Source of the DNA: Rikenellaceae bacterium
GTDB lineage: Bacteria; Bacteroidota; Bacteroidia; Bacteroidales; Rikenellaceae
Reading direction: 5' to 3'
DNA: 64,000 nucleotides
Assembly (NCBI GenBank): GCA_015059865.1
Contig: SUZP01000006.1
Coordinates: forward strand, 1 to 64,000
Shown here: positions 1 to 9,430 of the stretch, in pieces
Numbering within the stretch: the first letter of the stretch is position 1
Layout of the letters: each line of letters begins with the position of its first letter
Position numbers and translations under genes: made by a program
The notes under the pieces: model-generated
Databases searched by the model: none
What the model saw: only the letters and a program-made list of their open reading frames with translations
What the model was told of the DNA's origin: nothing

Positions 1-142
1 AAGGTAACGAATAGAATAACCTTCTTCGAGCATCCTCATATATTTGAGCAATGCTCCGTAATCGTGTTTTTTGTGCATAAAGAAACCCCAAAAGTTTTTT
101 GTCCAAACTTTTGGGGTCACTTCAAAAACTTGTTAGACACTC
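1..142 (-). mobile_element. Edge of an IS3-like insertion sequence (partial)
   Basis: On the minus strand an ORF begins at about 78 (MHKKHDYGALLKYMRMLEEG...) and runs off the left edge. The peptide resembles the helix-turn-helix start of IS3-type OrfA transposases. Just upstream is a candidate terminal inverted repeat, TGTCTAACAAG on the minus strand at 130-140. Between them a strong inverted repeat (ACCCCAAAAG ... CTTTTGGGGT, about 83-117) lies in the leader. The element ends about 30 bp downstream of the M14 peptidase stop. The transposase call rests on about 26 residues and should be treated as tentative; the other IS end is outside the window. Confidence 0.5.
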
Positions 143-168
143 CCTTTCTGATAGATGTTTTACGCCTC

Positions 169-2718
169 CTAATAGAAATCTCCGAAATAGATTGCATTCA
201 TAAATATCTTATGTGTAGCAAACCAATAGGAACGGAAGTTCATATTGTCGGTGAAGTATATAACTCGACCTTCGCCTTGTTTGAATACCACAGTTCCCGG
301 GGCATTGCTATATCTGTTGAGGTTGTTGTTCGAGATGCAACCCGACAAGAGTGGCGATGGGGTGTAGCGCATAGGCTCGTATGCAAACTGGCTCTGCTCT
401 CGGTCTATAACGATATTGTTGCGCTTGAACACTGGAATCTCGGTCTGGTCATAGCCATAACCGATAGGTGAAGAGGTGTCGAGTGTCGAATTTACGATAA
501 TACCATAGTTCTTCTCGGCATTTCCACCGCCCTGTACCTTAGCAAGCTGCTTCAATGAGCCAAGCTTAGCATAACGAAGATTAGGGAAAGCTGAGCCCAC
601 AACGATAAGCGTTCCGCCGCGCTCTACCCATCCTCGCAAGATGTTATAAGACTTCGGCAAAATTGGCTCCTTGGTGGTACCCGATATTACGGTCAATACA
701 TTGTATTGGTCTAAGTTCTTAATCTTATGCAAGCGGTTGAAGTCAATACGCGTAGGTGTCAGGCCAAAACGACGGTCGAGCATAAACCATACCTCTCCAT
801 TGTTGTAGGCGTTAAATCCTTGACCAAGCACCATCGCAATCTTTGGAAGACGAACGGCGCGAAGTGAAGCCTTGTCGGAAGGGAGCTTCGTGAGAGCCTC
901 AACATCAACACCATTCACGCGAGCTGCTTCGGTAAGAATAGCACTAATCTCATCTGCGCTGGCCGACTGTCCTGCCAACGAAACCACTGCCGTTCCGCAG
1001 CCATACTTCTTCTTGTTGTGAGTAAACGGCTTCTGTGCTACGCTAACCTTTACCCCCTTCTGCAAGAGAGCCGTCAAGAGGTTGTGTGAATAGAATTCGC
1101 GCGCCTCGAAGAGGTAGCCCACAGGTGCTTCGCTCTTCTTAACCTCGCCAGCGATAAATTGTGGCTCAGCCTTCGCTCCAAGCAGACCATCGACGCTCGA
1201 CAATGCGCTATTCTGCAAATTGTATGCGTGCTTGAATGACCAAGTTGTTACATCGTAGAAGGTTACATCGTGATACTCGAACTTGTCATCCCAAAGTGAA
1301 CGGAATTTGGTGTAGAATTTCTGGTTGAGAGGAATGATGTACGAATCCTCTGGCGAGTATGTAACGCCCTGCTTTGTAACAGGCTTAGCCAGATGATATA
1401 CATCTATCTCGTGCTCGCGCATATTGTCGATAAAGTGGTACGCCACAGCCTTGCCGCCTCGCGCACGGAATATGTAGCCTTTGACAGGGTCGTTGGCTGC
1501 ATCTTTTGCACTCTGCTTGAAGAAGTATCGCTGGTATTCGAGCAACTCCTCGCGCATCTGGTAGGCTGCCAAGACTGTTGTGATACCTACAAACGACTGG
1601 TTGCGTATAGTCATTGGCAGGTCGAGCAAACCTCCGCGCCAATGCTTCACATAGCTACCCGAACGCACCTGCTCGATAAGGATGCCGACTGAGCCTTGTA
1701 CATCGCCATAAGCAGAGTTTTTTCCCAAGTAGAAGTCATCATACTTAACACCGCTGTAACATGGCTGTCCGATGCTTTTGAGGATTGCAGCGGTATATTT
1801 ACCAATCTTTGCGGTCAGCTCCTGATTGCGCTGTGGAATAAGTGGATAGTTACGACGAGGGTCGCCCGGGCTATAAAAGAGTCCTTTGGTGCCACCTTGT
1901 TCGTGGTGGTCGTTGATAACATTTGGCATCCAATCGAGATACATACGCACTCCATTCTTACCCTCAGGGTGCTGACACATCAACATATCGCGATTGGCAT
2001 CGTGCCAATAGTGGTTGTGATAGCTGATTGGCCACGCCTCGTGGAACTCGCGCGAGTTTGCATCGGGGGTTTGGTTACCACTATTGGAGTTGTTGAGCCA
2101 AGTTGCATAGCGGTTCAAACCATCGGGCGACATACCGGGGGTAAGAACAAGTATAACCTTGTCGAGCATTTCGAGAACACTCTTATCCTGTGATGCTGCA
2201 AAGAGATAGGCCACCGCCAACGAAGCGTTTACACCCGAAGGCTCGCGACCGTGTATGGTGCTGGCGAGGTTTACGACTACGGGCATCTCGGCAATATTTA
2301 ACTTGTCGGAGTTATTGATGTCGCTCAACAAGAGGTGTTGCTGACGCAACTCTTCGAGTCGTTGTTGGTTGGCAGGCGAAGTGATTATAACATTGATAAA
2401 ACGACGATTTTCGTAGGTCTTGCCATACTTGCGTATTGAGACACGGTCCGAAGCACGGTCGAGAGCATACATATAGTTCAAAACATCGTTGTAATCGACA
2501 GCCTGCTCACCAAGCTCAAATTCGAGGACTTGGTTTGGGCGAGGGATTTTCTCGTCGAATTTGCCTTCGAGAGCAATCTTACCTCCATTTTTAATGTCGG
2601 GTAACTCCTTTGGCAAGAAGTAATCGAATGGGTAGTCGTAGTGGACAAAGTTTGGCTGTGCCCAAACGACAGAAGAGAAGAGTAGCGCAAATGCTGCTAC
2701 AAGAAAAAATCGTTTCAT
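169..2718 (-). CDS. Secreted M14-family zinc carboxypeptidase
   Basis: Encodes 849 aa with a Sec signal peptide (residues 1-20, ending VVWAQ), so the product is exported to the periplasm or beyond. The N-terminal half is an M14 metallopeptidase domain: HGRE at 156-159 supplies the first His and Glu zinc ligands, NDHHEQG near 269-275 the second His, and ILIEQ near 347 the likely catalytic Glu. The C-terminal third (about 640-760) looks like a class-I glutamine amidotransferase-type fold without an obvious catalytic role, an arrangement known in large Bacteroidota M14 peptidases. Likely cleaves peptides or cell-wall-type substrates; the substrate cannot be read from sequence. Monocistronic, with its own promoter upstream and an IS element just downstream. 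Confidence 0.85.
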   Translation of the reverse strand: MKRFFLVAAFALLFSSVVWAQPNFVHYDYPFDYFLPKELPDIKNGGKIALEGKFDEKIPRPNQVLEFELGEQAVDYNDVLNYMYALDRASDRVSIRKYGKTYENRRFINVIITSPANQQRLEELRQQHLLLSDINNSDKLNIAEMPVVVNLASTIHGREPSGVNASLAVAYLFAASQDKSVLEMLDKVILVLTPGMSPDGLNRYATWLNNSNSGNQTPDANSREFHEAWPISYHNHYWHDANRDMLMCQHPEGKNGVRMYLDWMPNVINDHHEQGGTKGLFYSPGDPRRNYPLIPQRNQELTAKIGKYTAAILKSIGQPCYSGVKYDDFYLGKNSAYGDVQGSVGILIEQVRSGSYVKHWRGGLLDLPMTIRNQSFVGITTVLAAYQMREELLEYQRYFFKQSAKDAANDPVKGYIFRARGGKAVAYHFIDNMREHEIDVYHLAKPVTKQGVTYSPEDSYIIPLNQKFYTKFRSLWDDKFEYHDVTFYDVTTWSFKHAYNLQNSALSSVDGLLGAKAEPQFIAGEVKKSEAPVGYLFEAREFYSHNLLTALLQKGVKVSVAQKPFTHNKKKYGCGTAVVSLAGQSASADEISAILTEAARVNGVDVEALTKLPSDKASLRAVRLPKIAMVLGQGFNAYNNGEVWFMLDRRFGLTPTRIDFNRLHKIKNLDQYNVLTVISGTTKEPILPKSYNILRGWVERGGTLIVVGSAFPNLRYAKLGSLKQLAKVQGGGNAEKNYGIIVNSTLDTSSPIGYGYDQTEIPVFKRNNIVIDREQSQFAYEPMRYTPSPLLSGCISNNNLNRYSNAPGTVVFKQGEGRVIYFTDNMNFRSYWFATHKIFMNAIYFGDFY

Positions 2719-2767
2719 AATTCTGTAATTTTGGTTAGTTTAGTTGTGTCTTGTGTCTATTGTCGAG

Positions 2768-2798
2768 CAAAGCTAATAATAAAAATGTAAAATACAAA
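2768..2798 (-). promoter_or_regulatory. Promoter of the M14 peptidase
   Basis: On the minus strand TAGCTTTG (2768-2775) matches TAnnTTTG, with TTTG (2795-2798) 19 nt upstream, the spacing expected for the Bacteroidota housekeeping sigma factor. It lies about 45 nt before the start codon. Confidence 0.55.
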
Positions 2799-2909
2799 AT
2801 ACAGAATGCAAAATGCAGAACCGACGCTGCGGAGCGAGAGCAGAGGGTGCTAGCACACTATGCCGAGCCGCGAGGAGGAAAAGCCCTCGAAGAGGGGTTA
2901 ATGCAAAAT

Positions 2910-2946
2910 TGAAATTCTCAATTCTCAATTCTCAATTCTCAATTTA
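2910..2946. repeat. (ATTCTCA)n simple tandem repeat
   Basis: About four to five copies of an AATTCTC unit. The same unit, in either orientation, recurs near 28045-28083, 33286-33330 and 53643-53685, always between genes. Confidence 0.7.
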
Positions 2947-3080
2947 GACGAGAGATGAGAGAAAAAATAACTGTATGAATAAAAAACAGTGCCTGTTTAT
3001 TTGATGAGAGGTGTTGTTTTTCTGCAAGATTAGAGCGAAAATCAACTTTTAACCCTTAAAATTAAACTTTTAACTCTTTT

Positions 3081-3114
3081 TTTGTGCCTATCTTAAAAAA
3101 TATTGCTATCTTTA
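3081..3114 (+). promoter_or_regulatory. Promoter of mutAB
   Basis: TTTG (3081-3084) and TATCTTTA (3107-3114), 22 nt apart, give a near-consensus Bacteroidota promoter about 90 nt upstream of mutA. Confidence 0.5.
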
Positions 3115-3206
3115 CACGATTTTATACGAGGAGAGTGTAAATTGTATTTAAGTAACATATTTTTTATTAAGGAATATATTTTTACCCTAAACTAAATTCT
3201 AAAATT

Positions 3207-5042
3207 ATGGCAACAAACAATCGTGAAAAGTTATTCGCCGAGTTCCCACCGGTTTCGACCGAGGCATGGGAGGCTGCGATAACTGCCGACCTCAAAGGTG
3301 CCGATTACGAGCGTAAGTTGGTATGGCGTACAAACGAGGGTTTCAACCTTCGCCCATACTACCGCGCCGAAAACCTTGAAGGTCTTGAAACTTTGGGTGC
3401 TCAGGCTGGTGAGTTCCCTTACTTGCGTGGTGTAAGCACTGACAACACTTGGCTTACTCACCAAACTATCAAAGTGGTTTGCCCTAAGGAGGCTAACGCT
3501 ACTGCTCTTGCAATGCTCAATTCGGGTGTTGATTCGCTCGGTTTCTGCTTCTGCGAGGCTGAGGTTGAGCCTACCGCTGAGAGCATCGATGCTCTCTTGG
3601 CTGGTATCGTGCTCCCTGCTGTTGATGTTACCGTTTGCGGTAAGTATGCAGCAAAGGCTGGCGAGTTGATTTTGGCTAAGGCTGAGAAGGAGGGTGTAGC
3701 AAAGGCTGACCTTCGTCTTAACATCGCTTTGGACCCACTCGTTAAGGGTATGAGCGTGAATGGTGCTTGCTGCGACTGCGAGGCTTTGGTTTCGCTCGTT
3801 AAGGCGACTCAGGAGTACAAGAAGGTGCGCGTAATCACCGTATCGGGACACTACTTCTCTGACGCTGGCTCGACCATCGTTGAGGAGTTGGCATTCTCGT
3901 TGGCTGCTGCTCACGACTATCTCGTATGGTTGATGGAGGAGGGTTGCACCGTTGATGAGGTGGCTCGCAAGATTCGCTTCTCGTTCGCTGTTACTTCGAA
4001 CTACTTTATGGAGATGGCTAAGTTCCGCGCTGCTCGTCTTTTGTGGGCGAATATCGTGAAGAAGTATGAGCCTGCATGCAACTGCTCTTGCAAGTTGTAC
4101 GCTCACGCTCGCACTTCGGCTTGGAACCAGACCGCATACGACCCTTATGTAAATATGTTGCGTGGTACTACCGAGGCTATGTCGGCTGCTATTGCAGGTG
4201 TTCACTCATTGGAGGTTCTTCCGTTCGACCACTCGTACGCAGAGCCATCGGAGTTCTCGTATCGTATCGCTCGTAACGAGTCGCTCCTCTTGAAGCACGA
4301 GTCGCACTTCGACCAGGTTATCGACCCTGCCGGAGGTTCGTACTACATCGAGAACTTGACCAACTGCATCGCTAACGAGGCGTGGAAACTCTTCCTCGAA
4401 GTTGAGGAGAAGGGCGGTTACGAGGAGGCTCTCAAAGCGGGCTTCATCGTAGAGCGCGTGAAGGCTTCGGCTGCTGCAAAGGATAAGGCTGTGGCTACTC
4501 GCCGTCAGATTTTGCTCGGTGCAAACCAGTATCCTAACTTCACCGAGGTTGCTGACGCTGCCGTTACCGCAGAGGCTGTAACCCGCGTAGAGAATGAGAA
4601 TGTAATCACCCCATATCGTGGTGCTATGGCATTCGAGTCGATGCGTTTGGGCGTAGACCGCAGCGGTAAGGAGCCTAAGGCATTTATGCTCACTTGTGGC
4701 AACTTGGCTATGGCTCGCGCTCGTGCACAGTTCTCTTGTAACTTCTTCGCTTGCGCAGGTATTCGCGTTATCGACAACAACTTCTTCAAGTCGGTTGAGG
4801 AGGGTGTTGAGGCAGCACTCGCATCGAAGGCTGAAATCGTAGTCGTTTGTGCTTCTGACGATGACTACGCAGAGGTAGCTCCAAAGGTTAAGGAGTTGCT
4901 CGGCGGCAAGGCTATCCTTGTAGTTGCCGGCGCACCTGCTTGCACCGAGGAGTTGCAGTCGAAGGGTATTAACAACTTTATCAGCGTCAAGAGCAATGTC
5001 CTCGAAACTTTGAAGGGCTACTTGGCACAGATGGGTATCTAA
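3207..5042 (+). CDS. mutA: Methylmalonyl-CoA mutase small subunit
   Basis: The 611-aa product is the alpha-type (small) subunit of adenosylcobalamin-dependent methylmalonyl-CoA mutase, which interconverts succinyl-CoA and methylmalonyl-CoA in the succinate-propionate pathway. It has the TIM-barrel substrate-binding fold shared with MutB (FDHSYAEPSEFSYRIARN and DPAGGSYYIE are family landmarks), and its C-terminal flavodoxin-like domain lacks the DxHxxG cobalamin-ligating motif, as expected of the non-catalytic subunit. The length is normal. It is followed after 19 bp by mutB, clearly in one operon. The codon choice (GGT, GCT, AAG, ATC, CGT) is strongly biased, as in highly expressed genes, and this bias creates long antisense shadow ORFs. 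Confidence 0.96.
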   Translation: MATNNREKLFAEFPPVSTEAWEAAITADLKGADYERKLVWRTNEGFNLRPYYRAENLEGLETLGAQAGEFPYLRGVSTDNTWLTHQTIKVVCPKEANATALAMLNSGVDSLGFCFCEAEVEPTAESIDALLAGIVLPAVDVTVCGKYAAKAGELILAKAEKEGVAKADLRLNIALDPLVKGMSVNGACCDCEALVSLVKATQEYKKVRVITVSGHYFSDAGSTIVEELAFSLAAAHDYLVWLMEEGCTVDEVARKIRFSFAVTSNYFMEMAKFRAARLLWANIVKKYEPACNCSCKLYAHARTSAWNQTAYDPYVNMLRGTTEAMSAAIAGVHSLEVLPFDHSYAEPSEFSYRIARNESLLLKHESHFDQVIDPAGGSYYIENLTNCIANEAWKLFLEVEEKGGYEEALKAGFIVERVKASAAAKDKAVATRRQILLGANQYPNFTEVADAAVTAEAVTRVENENVITPYRGAMAFESMRLGVDRSGKEPKAFMLTCGNLAMARARAQFSCNFFACAGIRVIDNNFFKSVEEGVEAALASKAEIVVVCASDDDYAEVAPKVKELLGGKAILVVAGAPACTEELQSKGINNFISVKSNVLETLKGYLAQMGI

Positions 5043-5061
5043 TCAGTAGGAGGAACAAACT

Positions 5062-7182
5062 ATGAGAGCAAAATTTGCAGAATTGAAATATGCAGGCGGC
5101 GCAGCTGCTTGCAACGCTGAGGCTAAGGAGCCTTGGCTCACTGCCGAGCAGATACCCGTAAAGGATAACTATACAGCGGCAGATTTGGAGGGTATGGAGC
5201 ACCTGAACTATGCAGCAGGTCTTGCACCATTCTTGCGTGGTCCTTACTCTACTATGTATGTAATGCGTCCTTGGACAATTCGTCAGTATGCAGGTTTCTC
5301 GACTGCCGAGGAGTCTAACGCATTCTATCGTCGTAACCTCGCAGCAGGTCAGAAGGGACTTTCGGTTGCATTCGACCTCGCTACTCACCGTGGTTACGAT
5401 GCAGACCACCCTCGCGTAGTAGGTGATGTTGGTAAGGCAGGTGTATCTATCTGCTCGGTTGAGGATATGAAGGTGTTGTTCAACGGTATTCCACTCGACA
5501 AGATGTCGGTGTCGATGACAATGAACGGTGCTGTACTTCCAGTCCTCGCATTCTACATCGTTACAGGTTTGGAGCAGGGTTGCACACTCGACCAGTTGGC
5601 AGGTACTATCCAGAACGATATCTTGAAGGAGTTTATGGTGCGTAATACCTATATCTATCCTCCAAAGTTCTCGATGAAGATTATCGCTGACATCTTCGAG
5701 TACACCTCGAAGAATATGCCTAAGTTCAACTCGATTTCGATTTCGGGTTACCATATGCAGGAGGCAGGTGCTACCGCTGATATCGAGTTGGCATACACCT
5801 TGGCAGACGGTTTGGAGTACTTGCGTGCAGGTATCAACGCTGGTATGTCGATTGACGCCTTCGCACCTCGTTTGTCGTTCTTCTGGGCTATCGGTATGAA
5901 CCACTTTATGGAGATTGCCAAGATGCGTGCAGCTCGTATGTTGTGGGCTAAGATTGTTAAGCAGTTCGAGCCTAAGAATCCTAAGTCGCTCGCATTGCGT
6001 ACCCACTCGCAGACTTCGGGTTGGTCGCTCACCGAGCAGGACCCATTCAACAATGTTGGTCGTACAGCTATCGAGGCTATGGGTGCAGCACTCGGTCATA
6101 CCCAGTCGCTCCACACCAACGCTCTCGACGAGGCTATTGCACTTCCAACCGACTTCTCGGCTCGTATTGCTCGTAACACCCAGATTTACATTCAGGAGGA
6201 GACCAATGTTTGCCGTACAGTAGACCCTTGGGCTGGTTCGTACTATGTTGAGAGCCTCACCAATGAGATTGCACACAAGGCGTGGGCACTCATCGAGGAG
6301 GTTGAGTCGCTTGGCGGTATGGCTAAGGCTATCGAGACTGGTGTGCCTAAGATGCGTATCGAGGAGGCAGCAGCTCGTACTCAGGCTCGTATCGACTCGG
6401 GCGAGCAGAAGATTATCGGTTTGAACGAGTACCGCCTTGCTAAGGAGGCTCCAATCGATATCCTCGCTGTGGATAACACCGCAGTTCGCGAGAGCCAGAT
6501 TAAGCGCCTTAACGAGTTGAAGGCTAACCGTGACCAGGCAGCCGTAGATAAGGCTTTGGCAGCTATCACCGAGTGCGTGAAGACAGGCAAGGGCAACTTG
6601 CTCGAACTCGCAGTTGAGGCTGCAAAGGTACGCGCTACACTCGGTGAGATTTCGTATGCTTGCGAGGTTGAGGTAGGTCGCTACTCGGCTGTTATTCGTT
6701 CAATTTCAGGAGTTTATAGTTCGGCTATGAAGAAAGATGTTAATTTCGAGAAGGCAAAGCAGATGTGCGCAGACTTCGCAAAGAAGGAGGGTCGTCAGCC
6801 TCGTATTATGATTGCAAAGCTTGGTCAAGACGGTCACGACCGTGGTGCTAAGGTTGTAGCAACAGGTTATGCCGATATCGGCTTCGATGTGGATATGGGA
6901 CCTTTGTTCCAAACTCCTGCCGAGGCTGCAAAGCAGGCTGTGGAGAACGATGTTCACGCAGTGGGTGTATCGTCGCTTGCAGCAGGTCACCTTACTCTCG
7001 TTCCGCAGATTATCGAGGAGCTTGCTAAACTCGGTCGTGAGGATATCATCGTAGTAGTGGGTGGCGTTATCCCTGCACAGGATTATGACCAGCTCTACAA
7101 GGATGGTGCAGCAGCTATCTTCGGTCCTGGTACCAAGATTCCTGATGCAGCAATCAAGCTCTTGGAGATTCTTTCTGAATAA
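5062..7182 (+). CDS. mutB: Methylmalonyl-CoA mutase large (catalytic) subunit
   Basis: The 706-aa product is the catalytic B12-binding subunit. The N-terminal TIM barrel carries family segments such as [15 protein letters not shown] and [14 protein letters not shown]; the C-terminal Rossmann-like domain has [10 protein letters not shown], the DxHxxG motif whose His (about 592) ligates cobalt. Length and ends fit the family. Second gene of the mutAB operon, cytoplasmic, heterodimer with MutA. No meaB or methylmalonyl-CoA epimerase gene lies next to it, so those partners must be elsewhere. A B12-uptake locus lies 4.7 kb downstream and a cobalamin adenosyltransferase at 44.9 kb. A rho-independent terminator follows within 25 bp. 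Confidence 0.97.
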   Translation: MRAKFAELKYAGGAAACNAEAKEPWLTAEQIPVKDNYTAADLEGMEHLNYAAGLAPFLRGPYSTMYVMRPWTIRQYAGFSTAEESNAFYRRNLAAGQKGLSVAFDLATHRGYDADHPRVVGDVGKAGVSICSVEDMKVLFNGIPLDKMSVSMTMNGAVLPVLAFYIVTGLEQGCTLDQLAGTIQNDILKEFMVRNTYIYPPKFSMKIIADIFEYTSKNMPKFNSISISGYHMQEAGATADIELAYTLADGLEYLRAGINAGMSIDAFAPRLSFFWAIGMNHFMEIAKMRAARMLWAKIVKQFEPKNPKSLALRTHSQTSGWSLTEQDPFNNVGRTAIEAMGAALGHTQSLHTNALDEAIALPTDFSARIARNTQIYIQEETNVCRTVDPWAGSYYVESLTNEIAHKAWALIEEVESLGGMAKAIETGVPKMRIEEAAARTQARIDSGEQKIIGLNEYRLAKEAPIDILAVDNTAVRESQIKRLNELKANRDQAAVDKALAAITECVKTGKGNLLELAVEAAKVRATLGEISYACEVEVGRYSAVIRSISGVYSSAMKKDVNFEKAKQMCADFAKKEGRQPRIMIAKLGQDGHDRGAKVVATGYADIGFDVDMGPLFQTPAEAAKQAVENDVHAVGVSSLAAGHLTLVPQIIEELAKLGREDIIVVVGGVIPAQDYDQLYKDGAAAIFGPGTKIPDAAIKLLEILSE

Positions 7183-7201
7183 GAAAAATCATTTGAATAA
7201 G

Positions 7202-7240
7202 TGGAAGGTGGTAGAAATACCGCCTTCCTTTTTTGTGTTA
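7202..7240 (+). terminator. Terminator of mutAB
   Basis: GGAAGGTGGTA-GAAA-TACCGCCTTCC (one G-T pair) followed by TTTTTTG, about 20 bp after the mutB stop. Confidence 0.85.
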
Positions 7241-7271
7241 GGGAAAAACTAATGGCAATGTCTAAAAGTAA

Positions 7272-7320
7272 AGACCTTCGGGTGTACGACTTGTACTCTC
7301 CCGAAGGTCTCTCTTTTGTT
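7272..7320. terminator. Convergent terminator between mutB and the OPT gene
   Basis: AGACCTTCGGG ... CCCGAAGGTCT stem (7272-7310) with a plus-strand tail CTCTTTTGTT. On the minus strand it lies just after the OPT transporter stop and can serve both directions. Confidence 0.7.
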
Positions 7321-7344
7321 ATTAATTATCAATTTGATAGGCCT

Positions 7345-9282
7345 CTACTCCTCTCGTTTTGCCTTCAAAGTGTGTACGGTGAAGTATATAGCCAATGCGA
7401 TATACATCGCCAATGCCAACCACTCGGCTGCGCTCGATGCTGCCCACTCGGTCATATAGAGGTCTACGCCCACAAACTTCAAAACGGCTGCCACAACGCC
7501 CATCAACGCGCCACCTGCGATAAAGCCCGATGCGAGGAGTGTACCACGGTCGAAACGAGCCTTGTTCAACGCCTCGTCTTTCGAGCGATTAGATACAAAC
7601 CAAGCGATAGCACCACCCGCTACAAGCGGAGCATTCAGCGACATAGGGATAAACATACCGAGCGAGAATGCCAATGCCGGAACACCAATCCAATTCAATA
7701 CGAGTGCCAATACTGCACCTGCAAAGTAGAGTATCCACGGTGTCTCGCCACCCTCCATCAACGGCTTGATTACGGCTGCCATAGCGTTTGCCTGCGGAGC
7801 AGTCAGAGCGTTCTCGCCCACGAAGCCGTAGGTCTTGTTCAGAATTATCATCACACCCGCAACGGTTGCTGCCGAGACGAATGTGCCGAGGAACTTCCAC
7901 TTCTCCTGTGTGCGTGGGGTAGTGCCAAGCCAATAGCCGATTTTGAGGTCGGTAATGAAACCTCCTGCCATCGACAATGCGGTGCAGACTACACCTCCGA
8001 TAATCAACGCTGCGGTCATTCCCTTCTCGCCCTCCAAACCGATAGAAACGAGCACCAATGACGAGAGAATCAATGTCATCAGCGTCATTCCCGATACGGG
8101 GTTTGTGCCCACGATAGCGATTGCATTTGCGGCTACCGTAGTGAACAAGAATGCGATAACAAATACAATCAGCAAGGCGATAATGGTGTGGAACCAATTA
8201 CCCAAAACTCCAAATTGGAAGAATACTACGGTTGCCACAAGTACGGCGATAATCACCGAGAGGATAACCTTCATCGAGATATCGCGTTGTGTGCGCTCAA
8301 CTGCGCCCTCCGACTTCTTGCCACCCAACTCCTTGAATGCCAAGCCTACCGCCTGCTTGATAATGCCTGCCTGCTTGATGATACCTATCAAACCTGCCAT
8401 TGCGATACCACCAATGCCGATAGGGCGACCATACGCTTGGAACAACTCCATCGCACTCATCGAAGCCGCCTCTGCCGATGCGTAGCCCACAAGTGGCACA
8501 ATCACAAACCATACAAGGCACGAGCCTGCGGTGATGATTACGGCATACTTCAAGCCGATGATATAGCCCAAACCGAGCAGGGTTGCTCCCGTATTCATCG
8601 AGAACTCCACCTTGAACTTATCCGCTACGGCAACACCCCAAGCGGTCATCTTGGTCGAGATATTCTCCGCCCAAGCACCGAACGATGAAACGGCGAAGTC
8701 GTACAATCCGCCCAATACGCCAGCGATAGCGAGCAACTTGGTCTGCTTGCCGCCCTTCTCGCCCGAAACGAGTACCTCGGTAGTTGCGGTAGCCTCAGGG
8801 AATGGGTACTTGCCGTGCATATCCTTAACGAAGTATTTGCGGAATGGCACAAGCAGCACGATACCGAGCACACCACCCAACAACGAGGAGAGGAACACCT
8901 GATAGAACTGCGCCTCCAAGCCGAGGATGTAGAGTGCAGGGAGCGTGAAGATAGCACCCGCAACAATTACACCCGAAGATGCGCCAATCGACTGAATAAT
9001 AACATTCTCGCCCAGCATACTGCGATTTTTGCCACGCAACGAGCCAAATCCTGCCGCCAAAATTGCGATAGGGATTGCAGCCTCGAATACCTGACCAACC
9101 TTCAAGCCGAGGAAGGCTGCCGCTGCCGAGAAGATAATAGCCATAATAACGCCCATAGTTACCGAGTATGGCGTAGCCTCGGCTGGGGTACTCTGAGCCG
9201 ACATTATCGGCTGATACTCCTCACCTGCCTTCAATTCACGATAGGCGTTTTCGGGGAGTGAAATCTGTTTTTTGTTCTCCAT
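7345..9282 (-). CDS. OPT-family oligopeptide/metal-chelate transporter
   Basis: The 645-aa polytopic inner-membrane protein belongs to the oligopeptide transporter (OPT) superfamily. The sequence is dominated by hydrophobic helices (about 15), with a soluble N-terminal tail of about 30 residues, and segments such as GLKVGQVFEAAIPIAI and GENVIIQSIGASSGV are typical of bacterial OPT proteins. It is expected to import small peptides or peptide-like chelates, proton-coupled; the actual substrate is unknown. Single gene, separated from murF by a 148-bp spacer with AATTGTCAATT repeats. Confidence 0.9.
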   Translation of the reverse strand: MENKKQISLPENAYRELKAGEEYQPIMSAQSTPAEATPYSVTMGVIMAIIFSAAAAFLGLKVGQVFEAAIPIAILAAGFGSLRGKNRSMLGENVIIQSIGASSGVIVAGAIFTLPALYILGLEAQFYQVFLSSLLGGVLGIVLLVPFRKYFVKDMHGKYPFPEATATTEVLVSGEKGGKQTKLLAIAGVLGGLYDFAVSSFGAWAENISTKMTAWGVAVADKFKVEFSMNTGATLLGLGYIIGLKYAVIITAGSCLVWFVIVPLVGYASAEAASMSAMELFQAYGRPIGIGGIAMAGLIGIIKQAGIIKQAVGLAFKELGGKKSEGAVERTQRDISMKVILSVIIAVLVATVVFFQFGVLGNWFHTIIALLIVFVIAFLFTTVAANAIAIVGTNPVSGMTLMTLILSSLVLVSIGLEGEKGMTAALIIGGVVCTALSMAGGFITDLKIGYWLGTTPRTQEKWKFLGTFVSAATVAGVMIILNKTYGFVGENALTAPQANAMAAVIKPLMEGGETPWILYFAGAVLALVLNWIGVPALAFSLGMFIPMSLNAPLVAGGAIAWFVSNRSKDEALNKARFDRGTLLASGFIAGGALMGVVAAVLKFVGVDLYMTEWAASSAAEWLALAMYIALAIYFTVHTLKAKREE

Positions 9283-9382
9283 AAGTTATTTTTTTTGTTA
9301 TTTGAACTATTTAAGTTGTCAAGGCGCAGGGTTATAAGGAGTTTAAGGAATTTAAGGAGGCGCTGAAAAAATTAAAAATTAA

Positions 9383-9430
9383 AATAAATACCTTTAATTA
9401 TCAATTGTCAATTCGTCAATTGTCAATTTG
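9383..9430. repeat. (CAATTGT)n simple repeat
   Basis: TACCTTTAATTATCAATTGTCAATTCGTCAATTGTC-type sequence abutting the murF stop. It belongs to the dispersed family also seen near 28650, 53490, 57690, 61660, 63070 and 63260. Confidence 0.7.

Larger units (their letters stand above)
2719..3206. other. Divergent intergenic region, M14 peptidase / mutA
   Basis: A 488-bp spacer with no credible ORF. It holds the minus-strand promoter of the peptidase, a GC-rich patch at about 2815-2900 with a small CCCTC-GAA-GAGGG hairpin, simple repeats of the (ATTCTCA)n and CAAAATGCA type, and the plus-strand promoter of mutAB with a leader of roughly 90 nt. Confidence 0.6.

Noticed and set aside
64-471. 135-aa plus-strand ORF at the left edge
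   Set aside because: Crosses the IS end and the 3' part of the M14 gene in antisense; no family similarity.
3231-6276. Long antisense ORFs under mutAB (324 aa and 429 aa)
   Set aside because: They mirror strongly biased codons of mutA/mutB; compositions are Cys/Leu/Arg/Ser-rich nonsense with no family resemblance.
7201-8061. 286-aa plus-strand ORF starting inside the mutAB terminator
   Set aside because: Begins in a hairpin and runs antisense to the OPT transporter.
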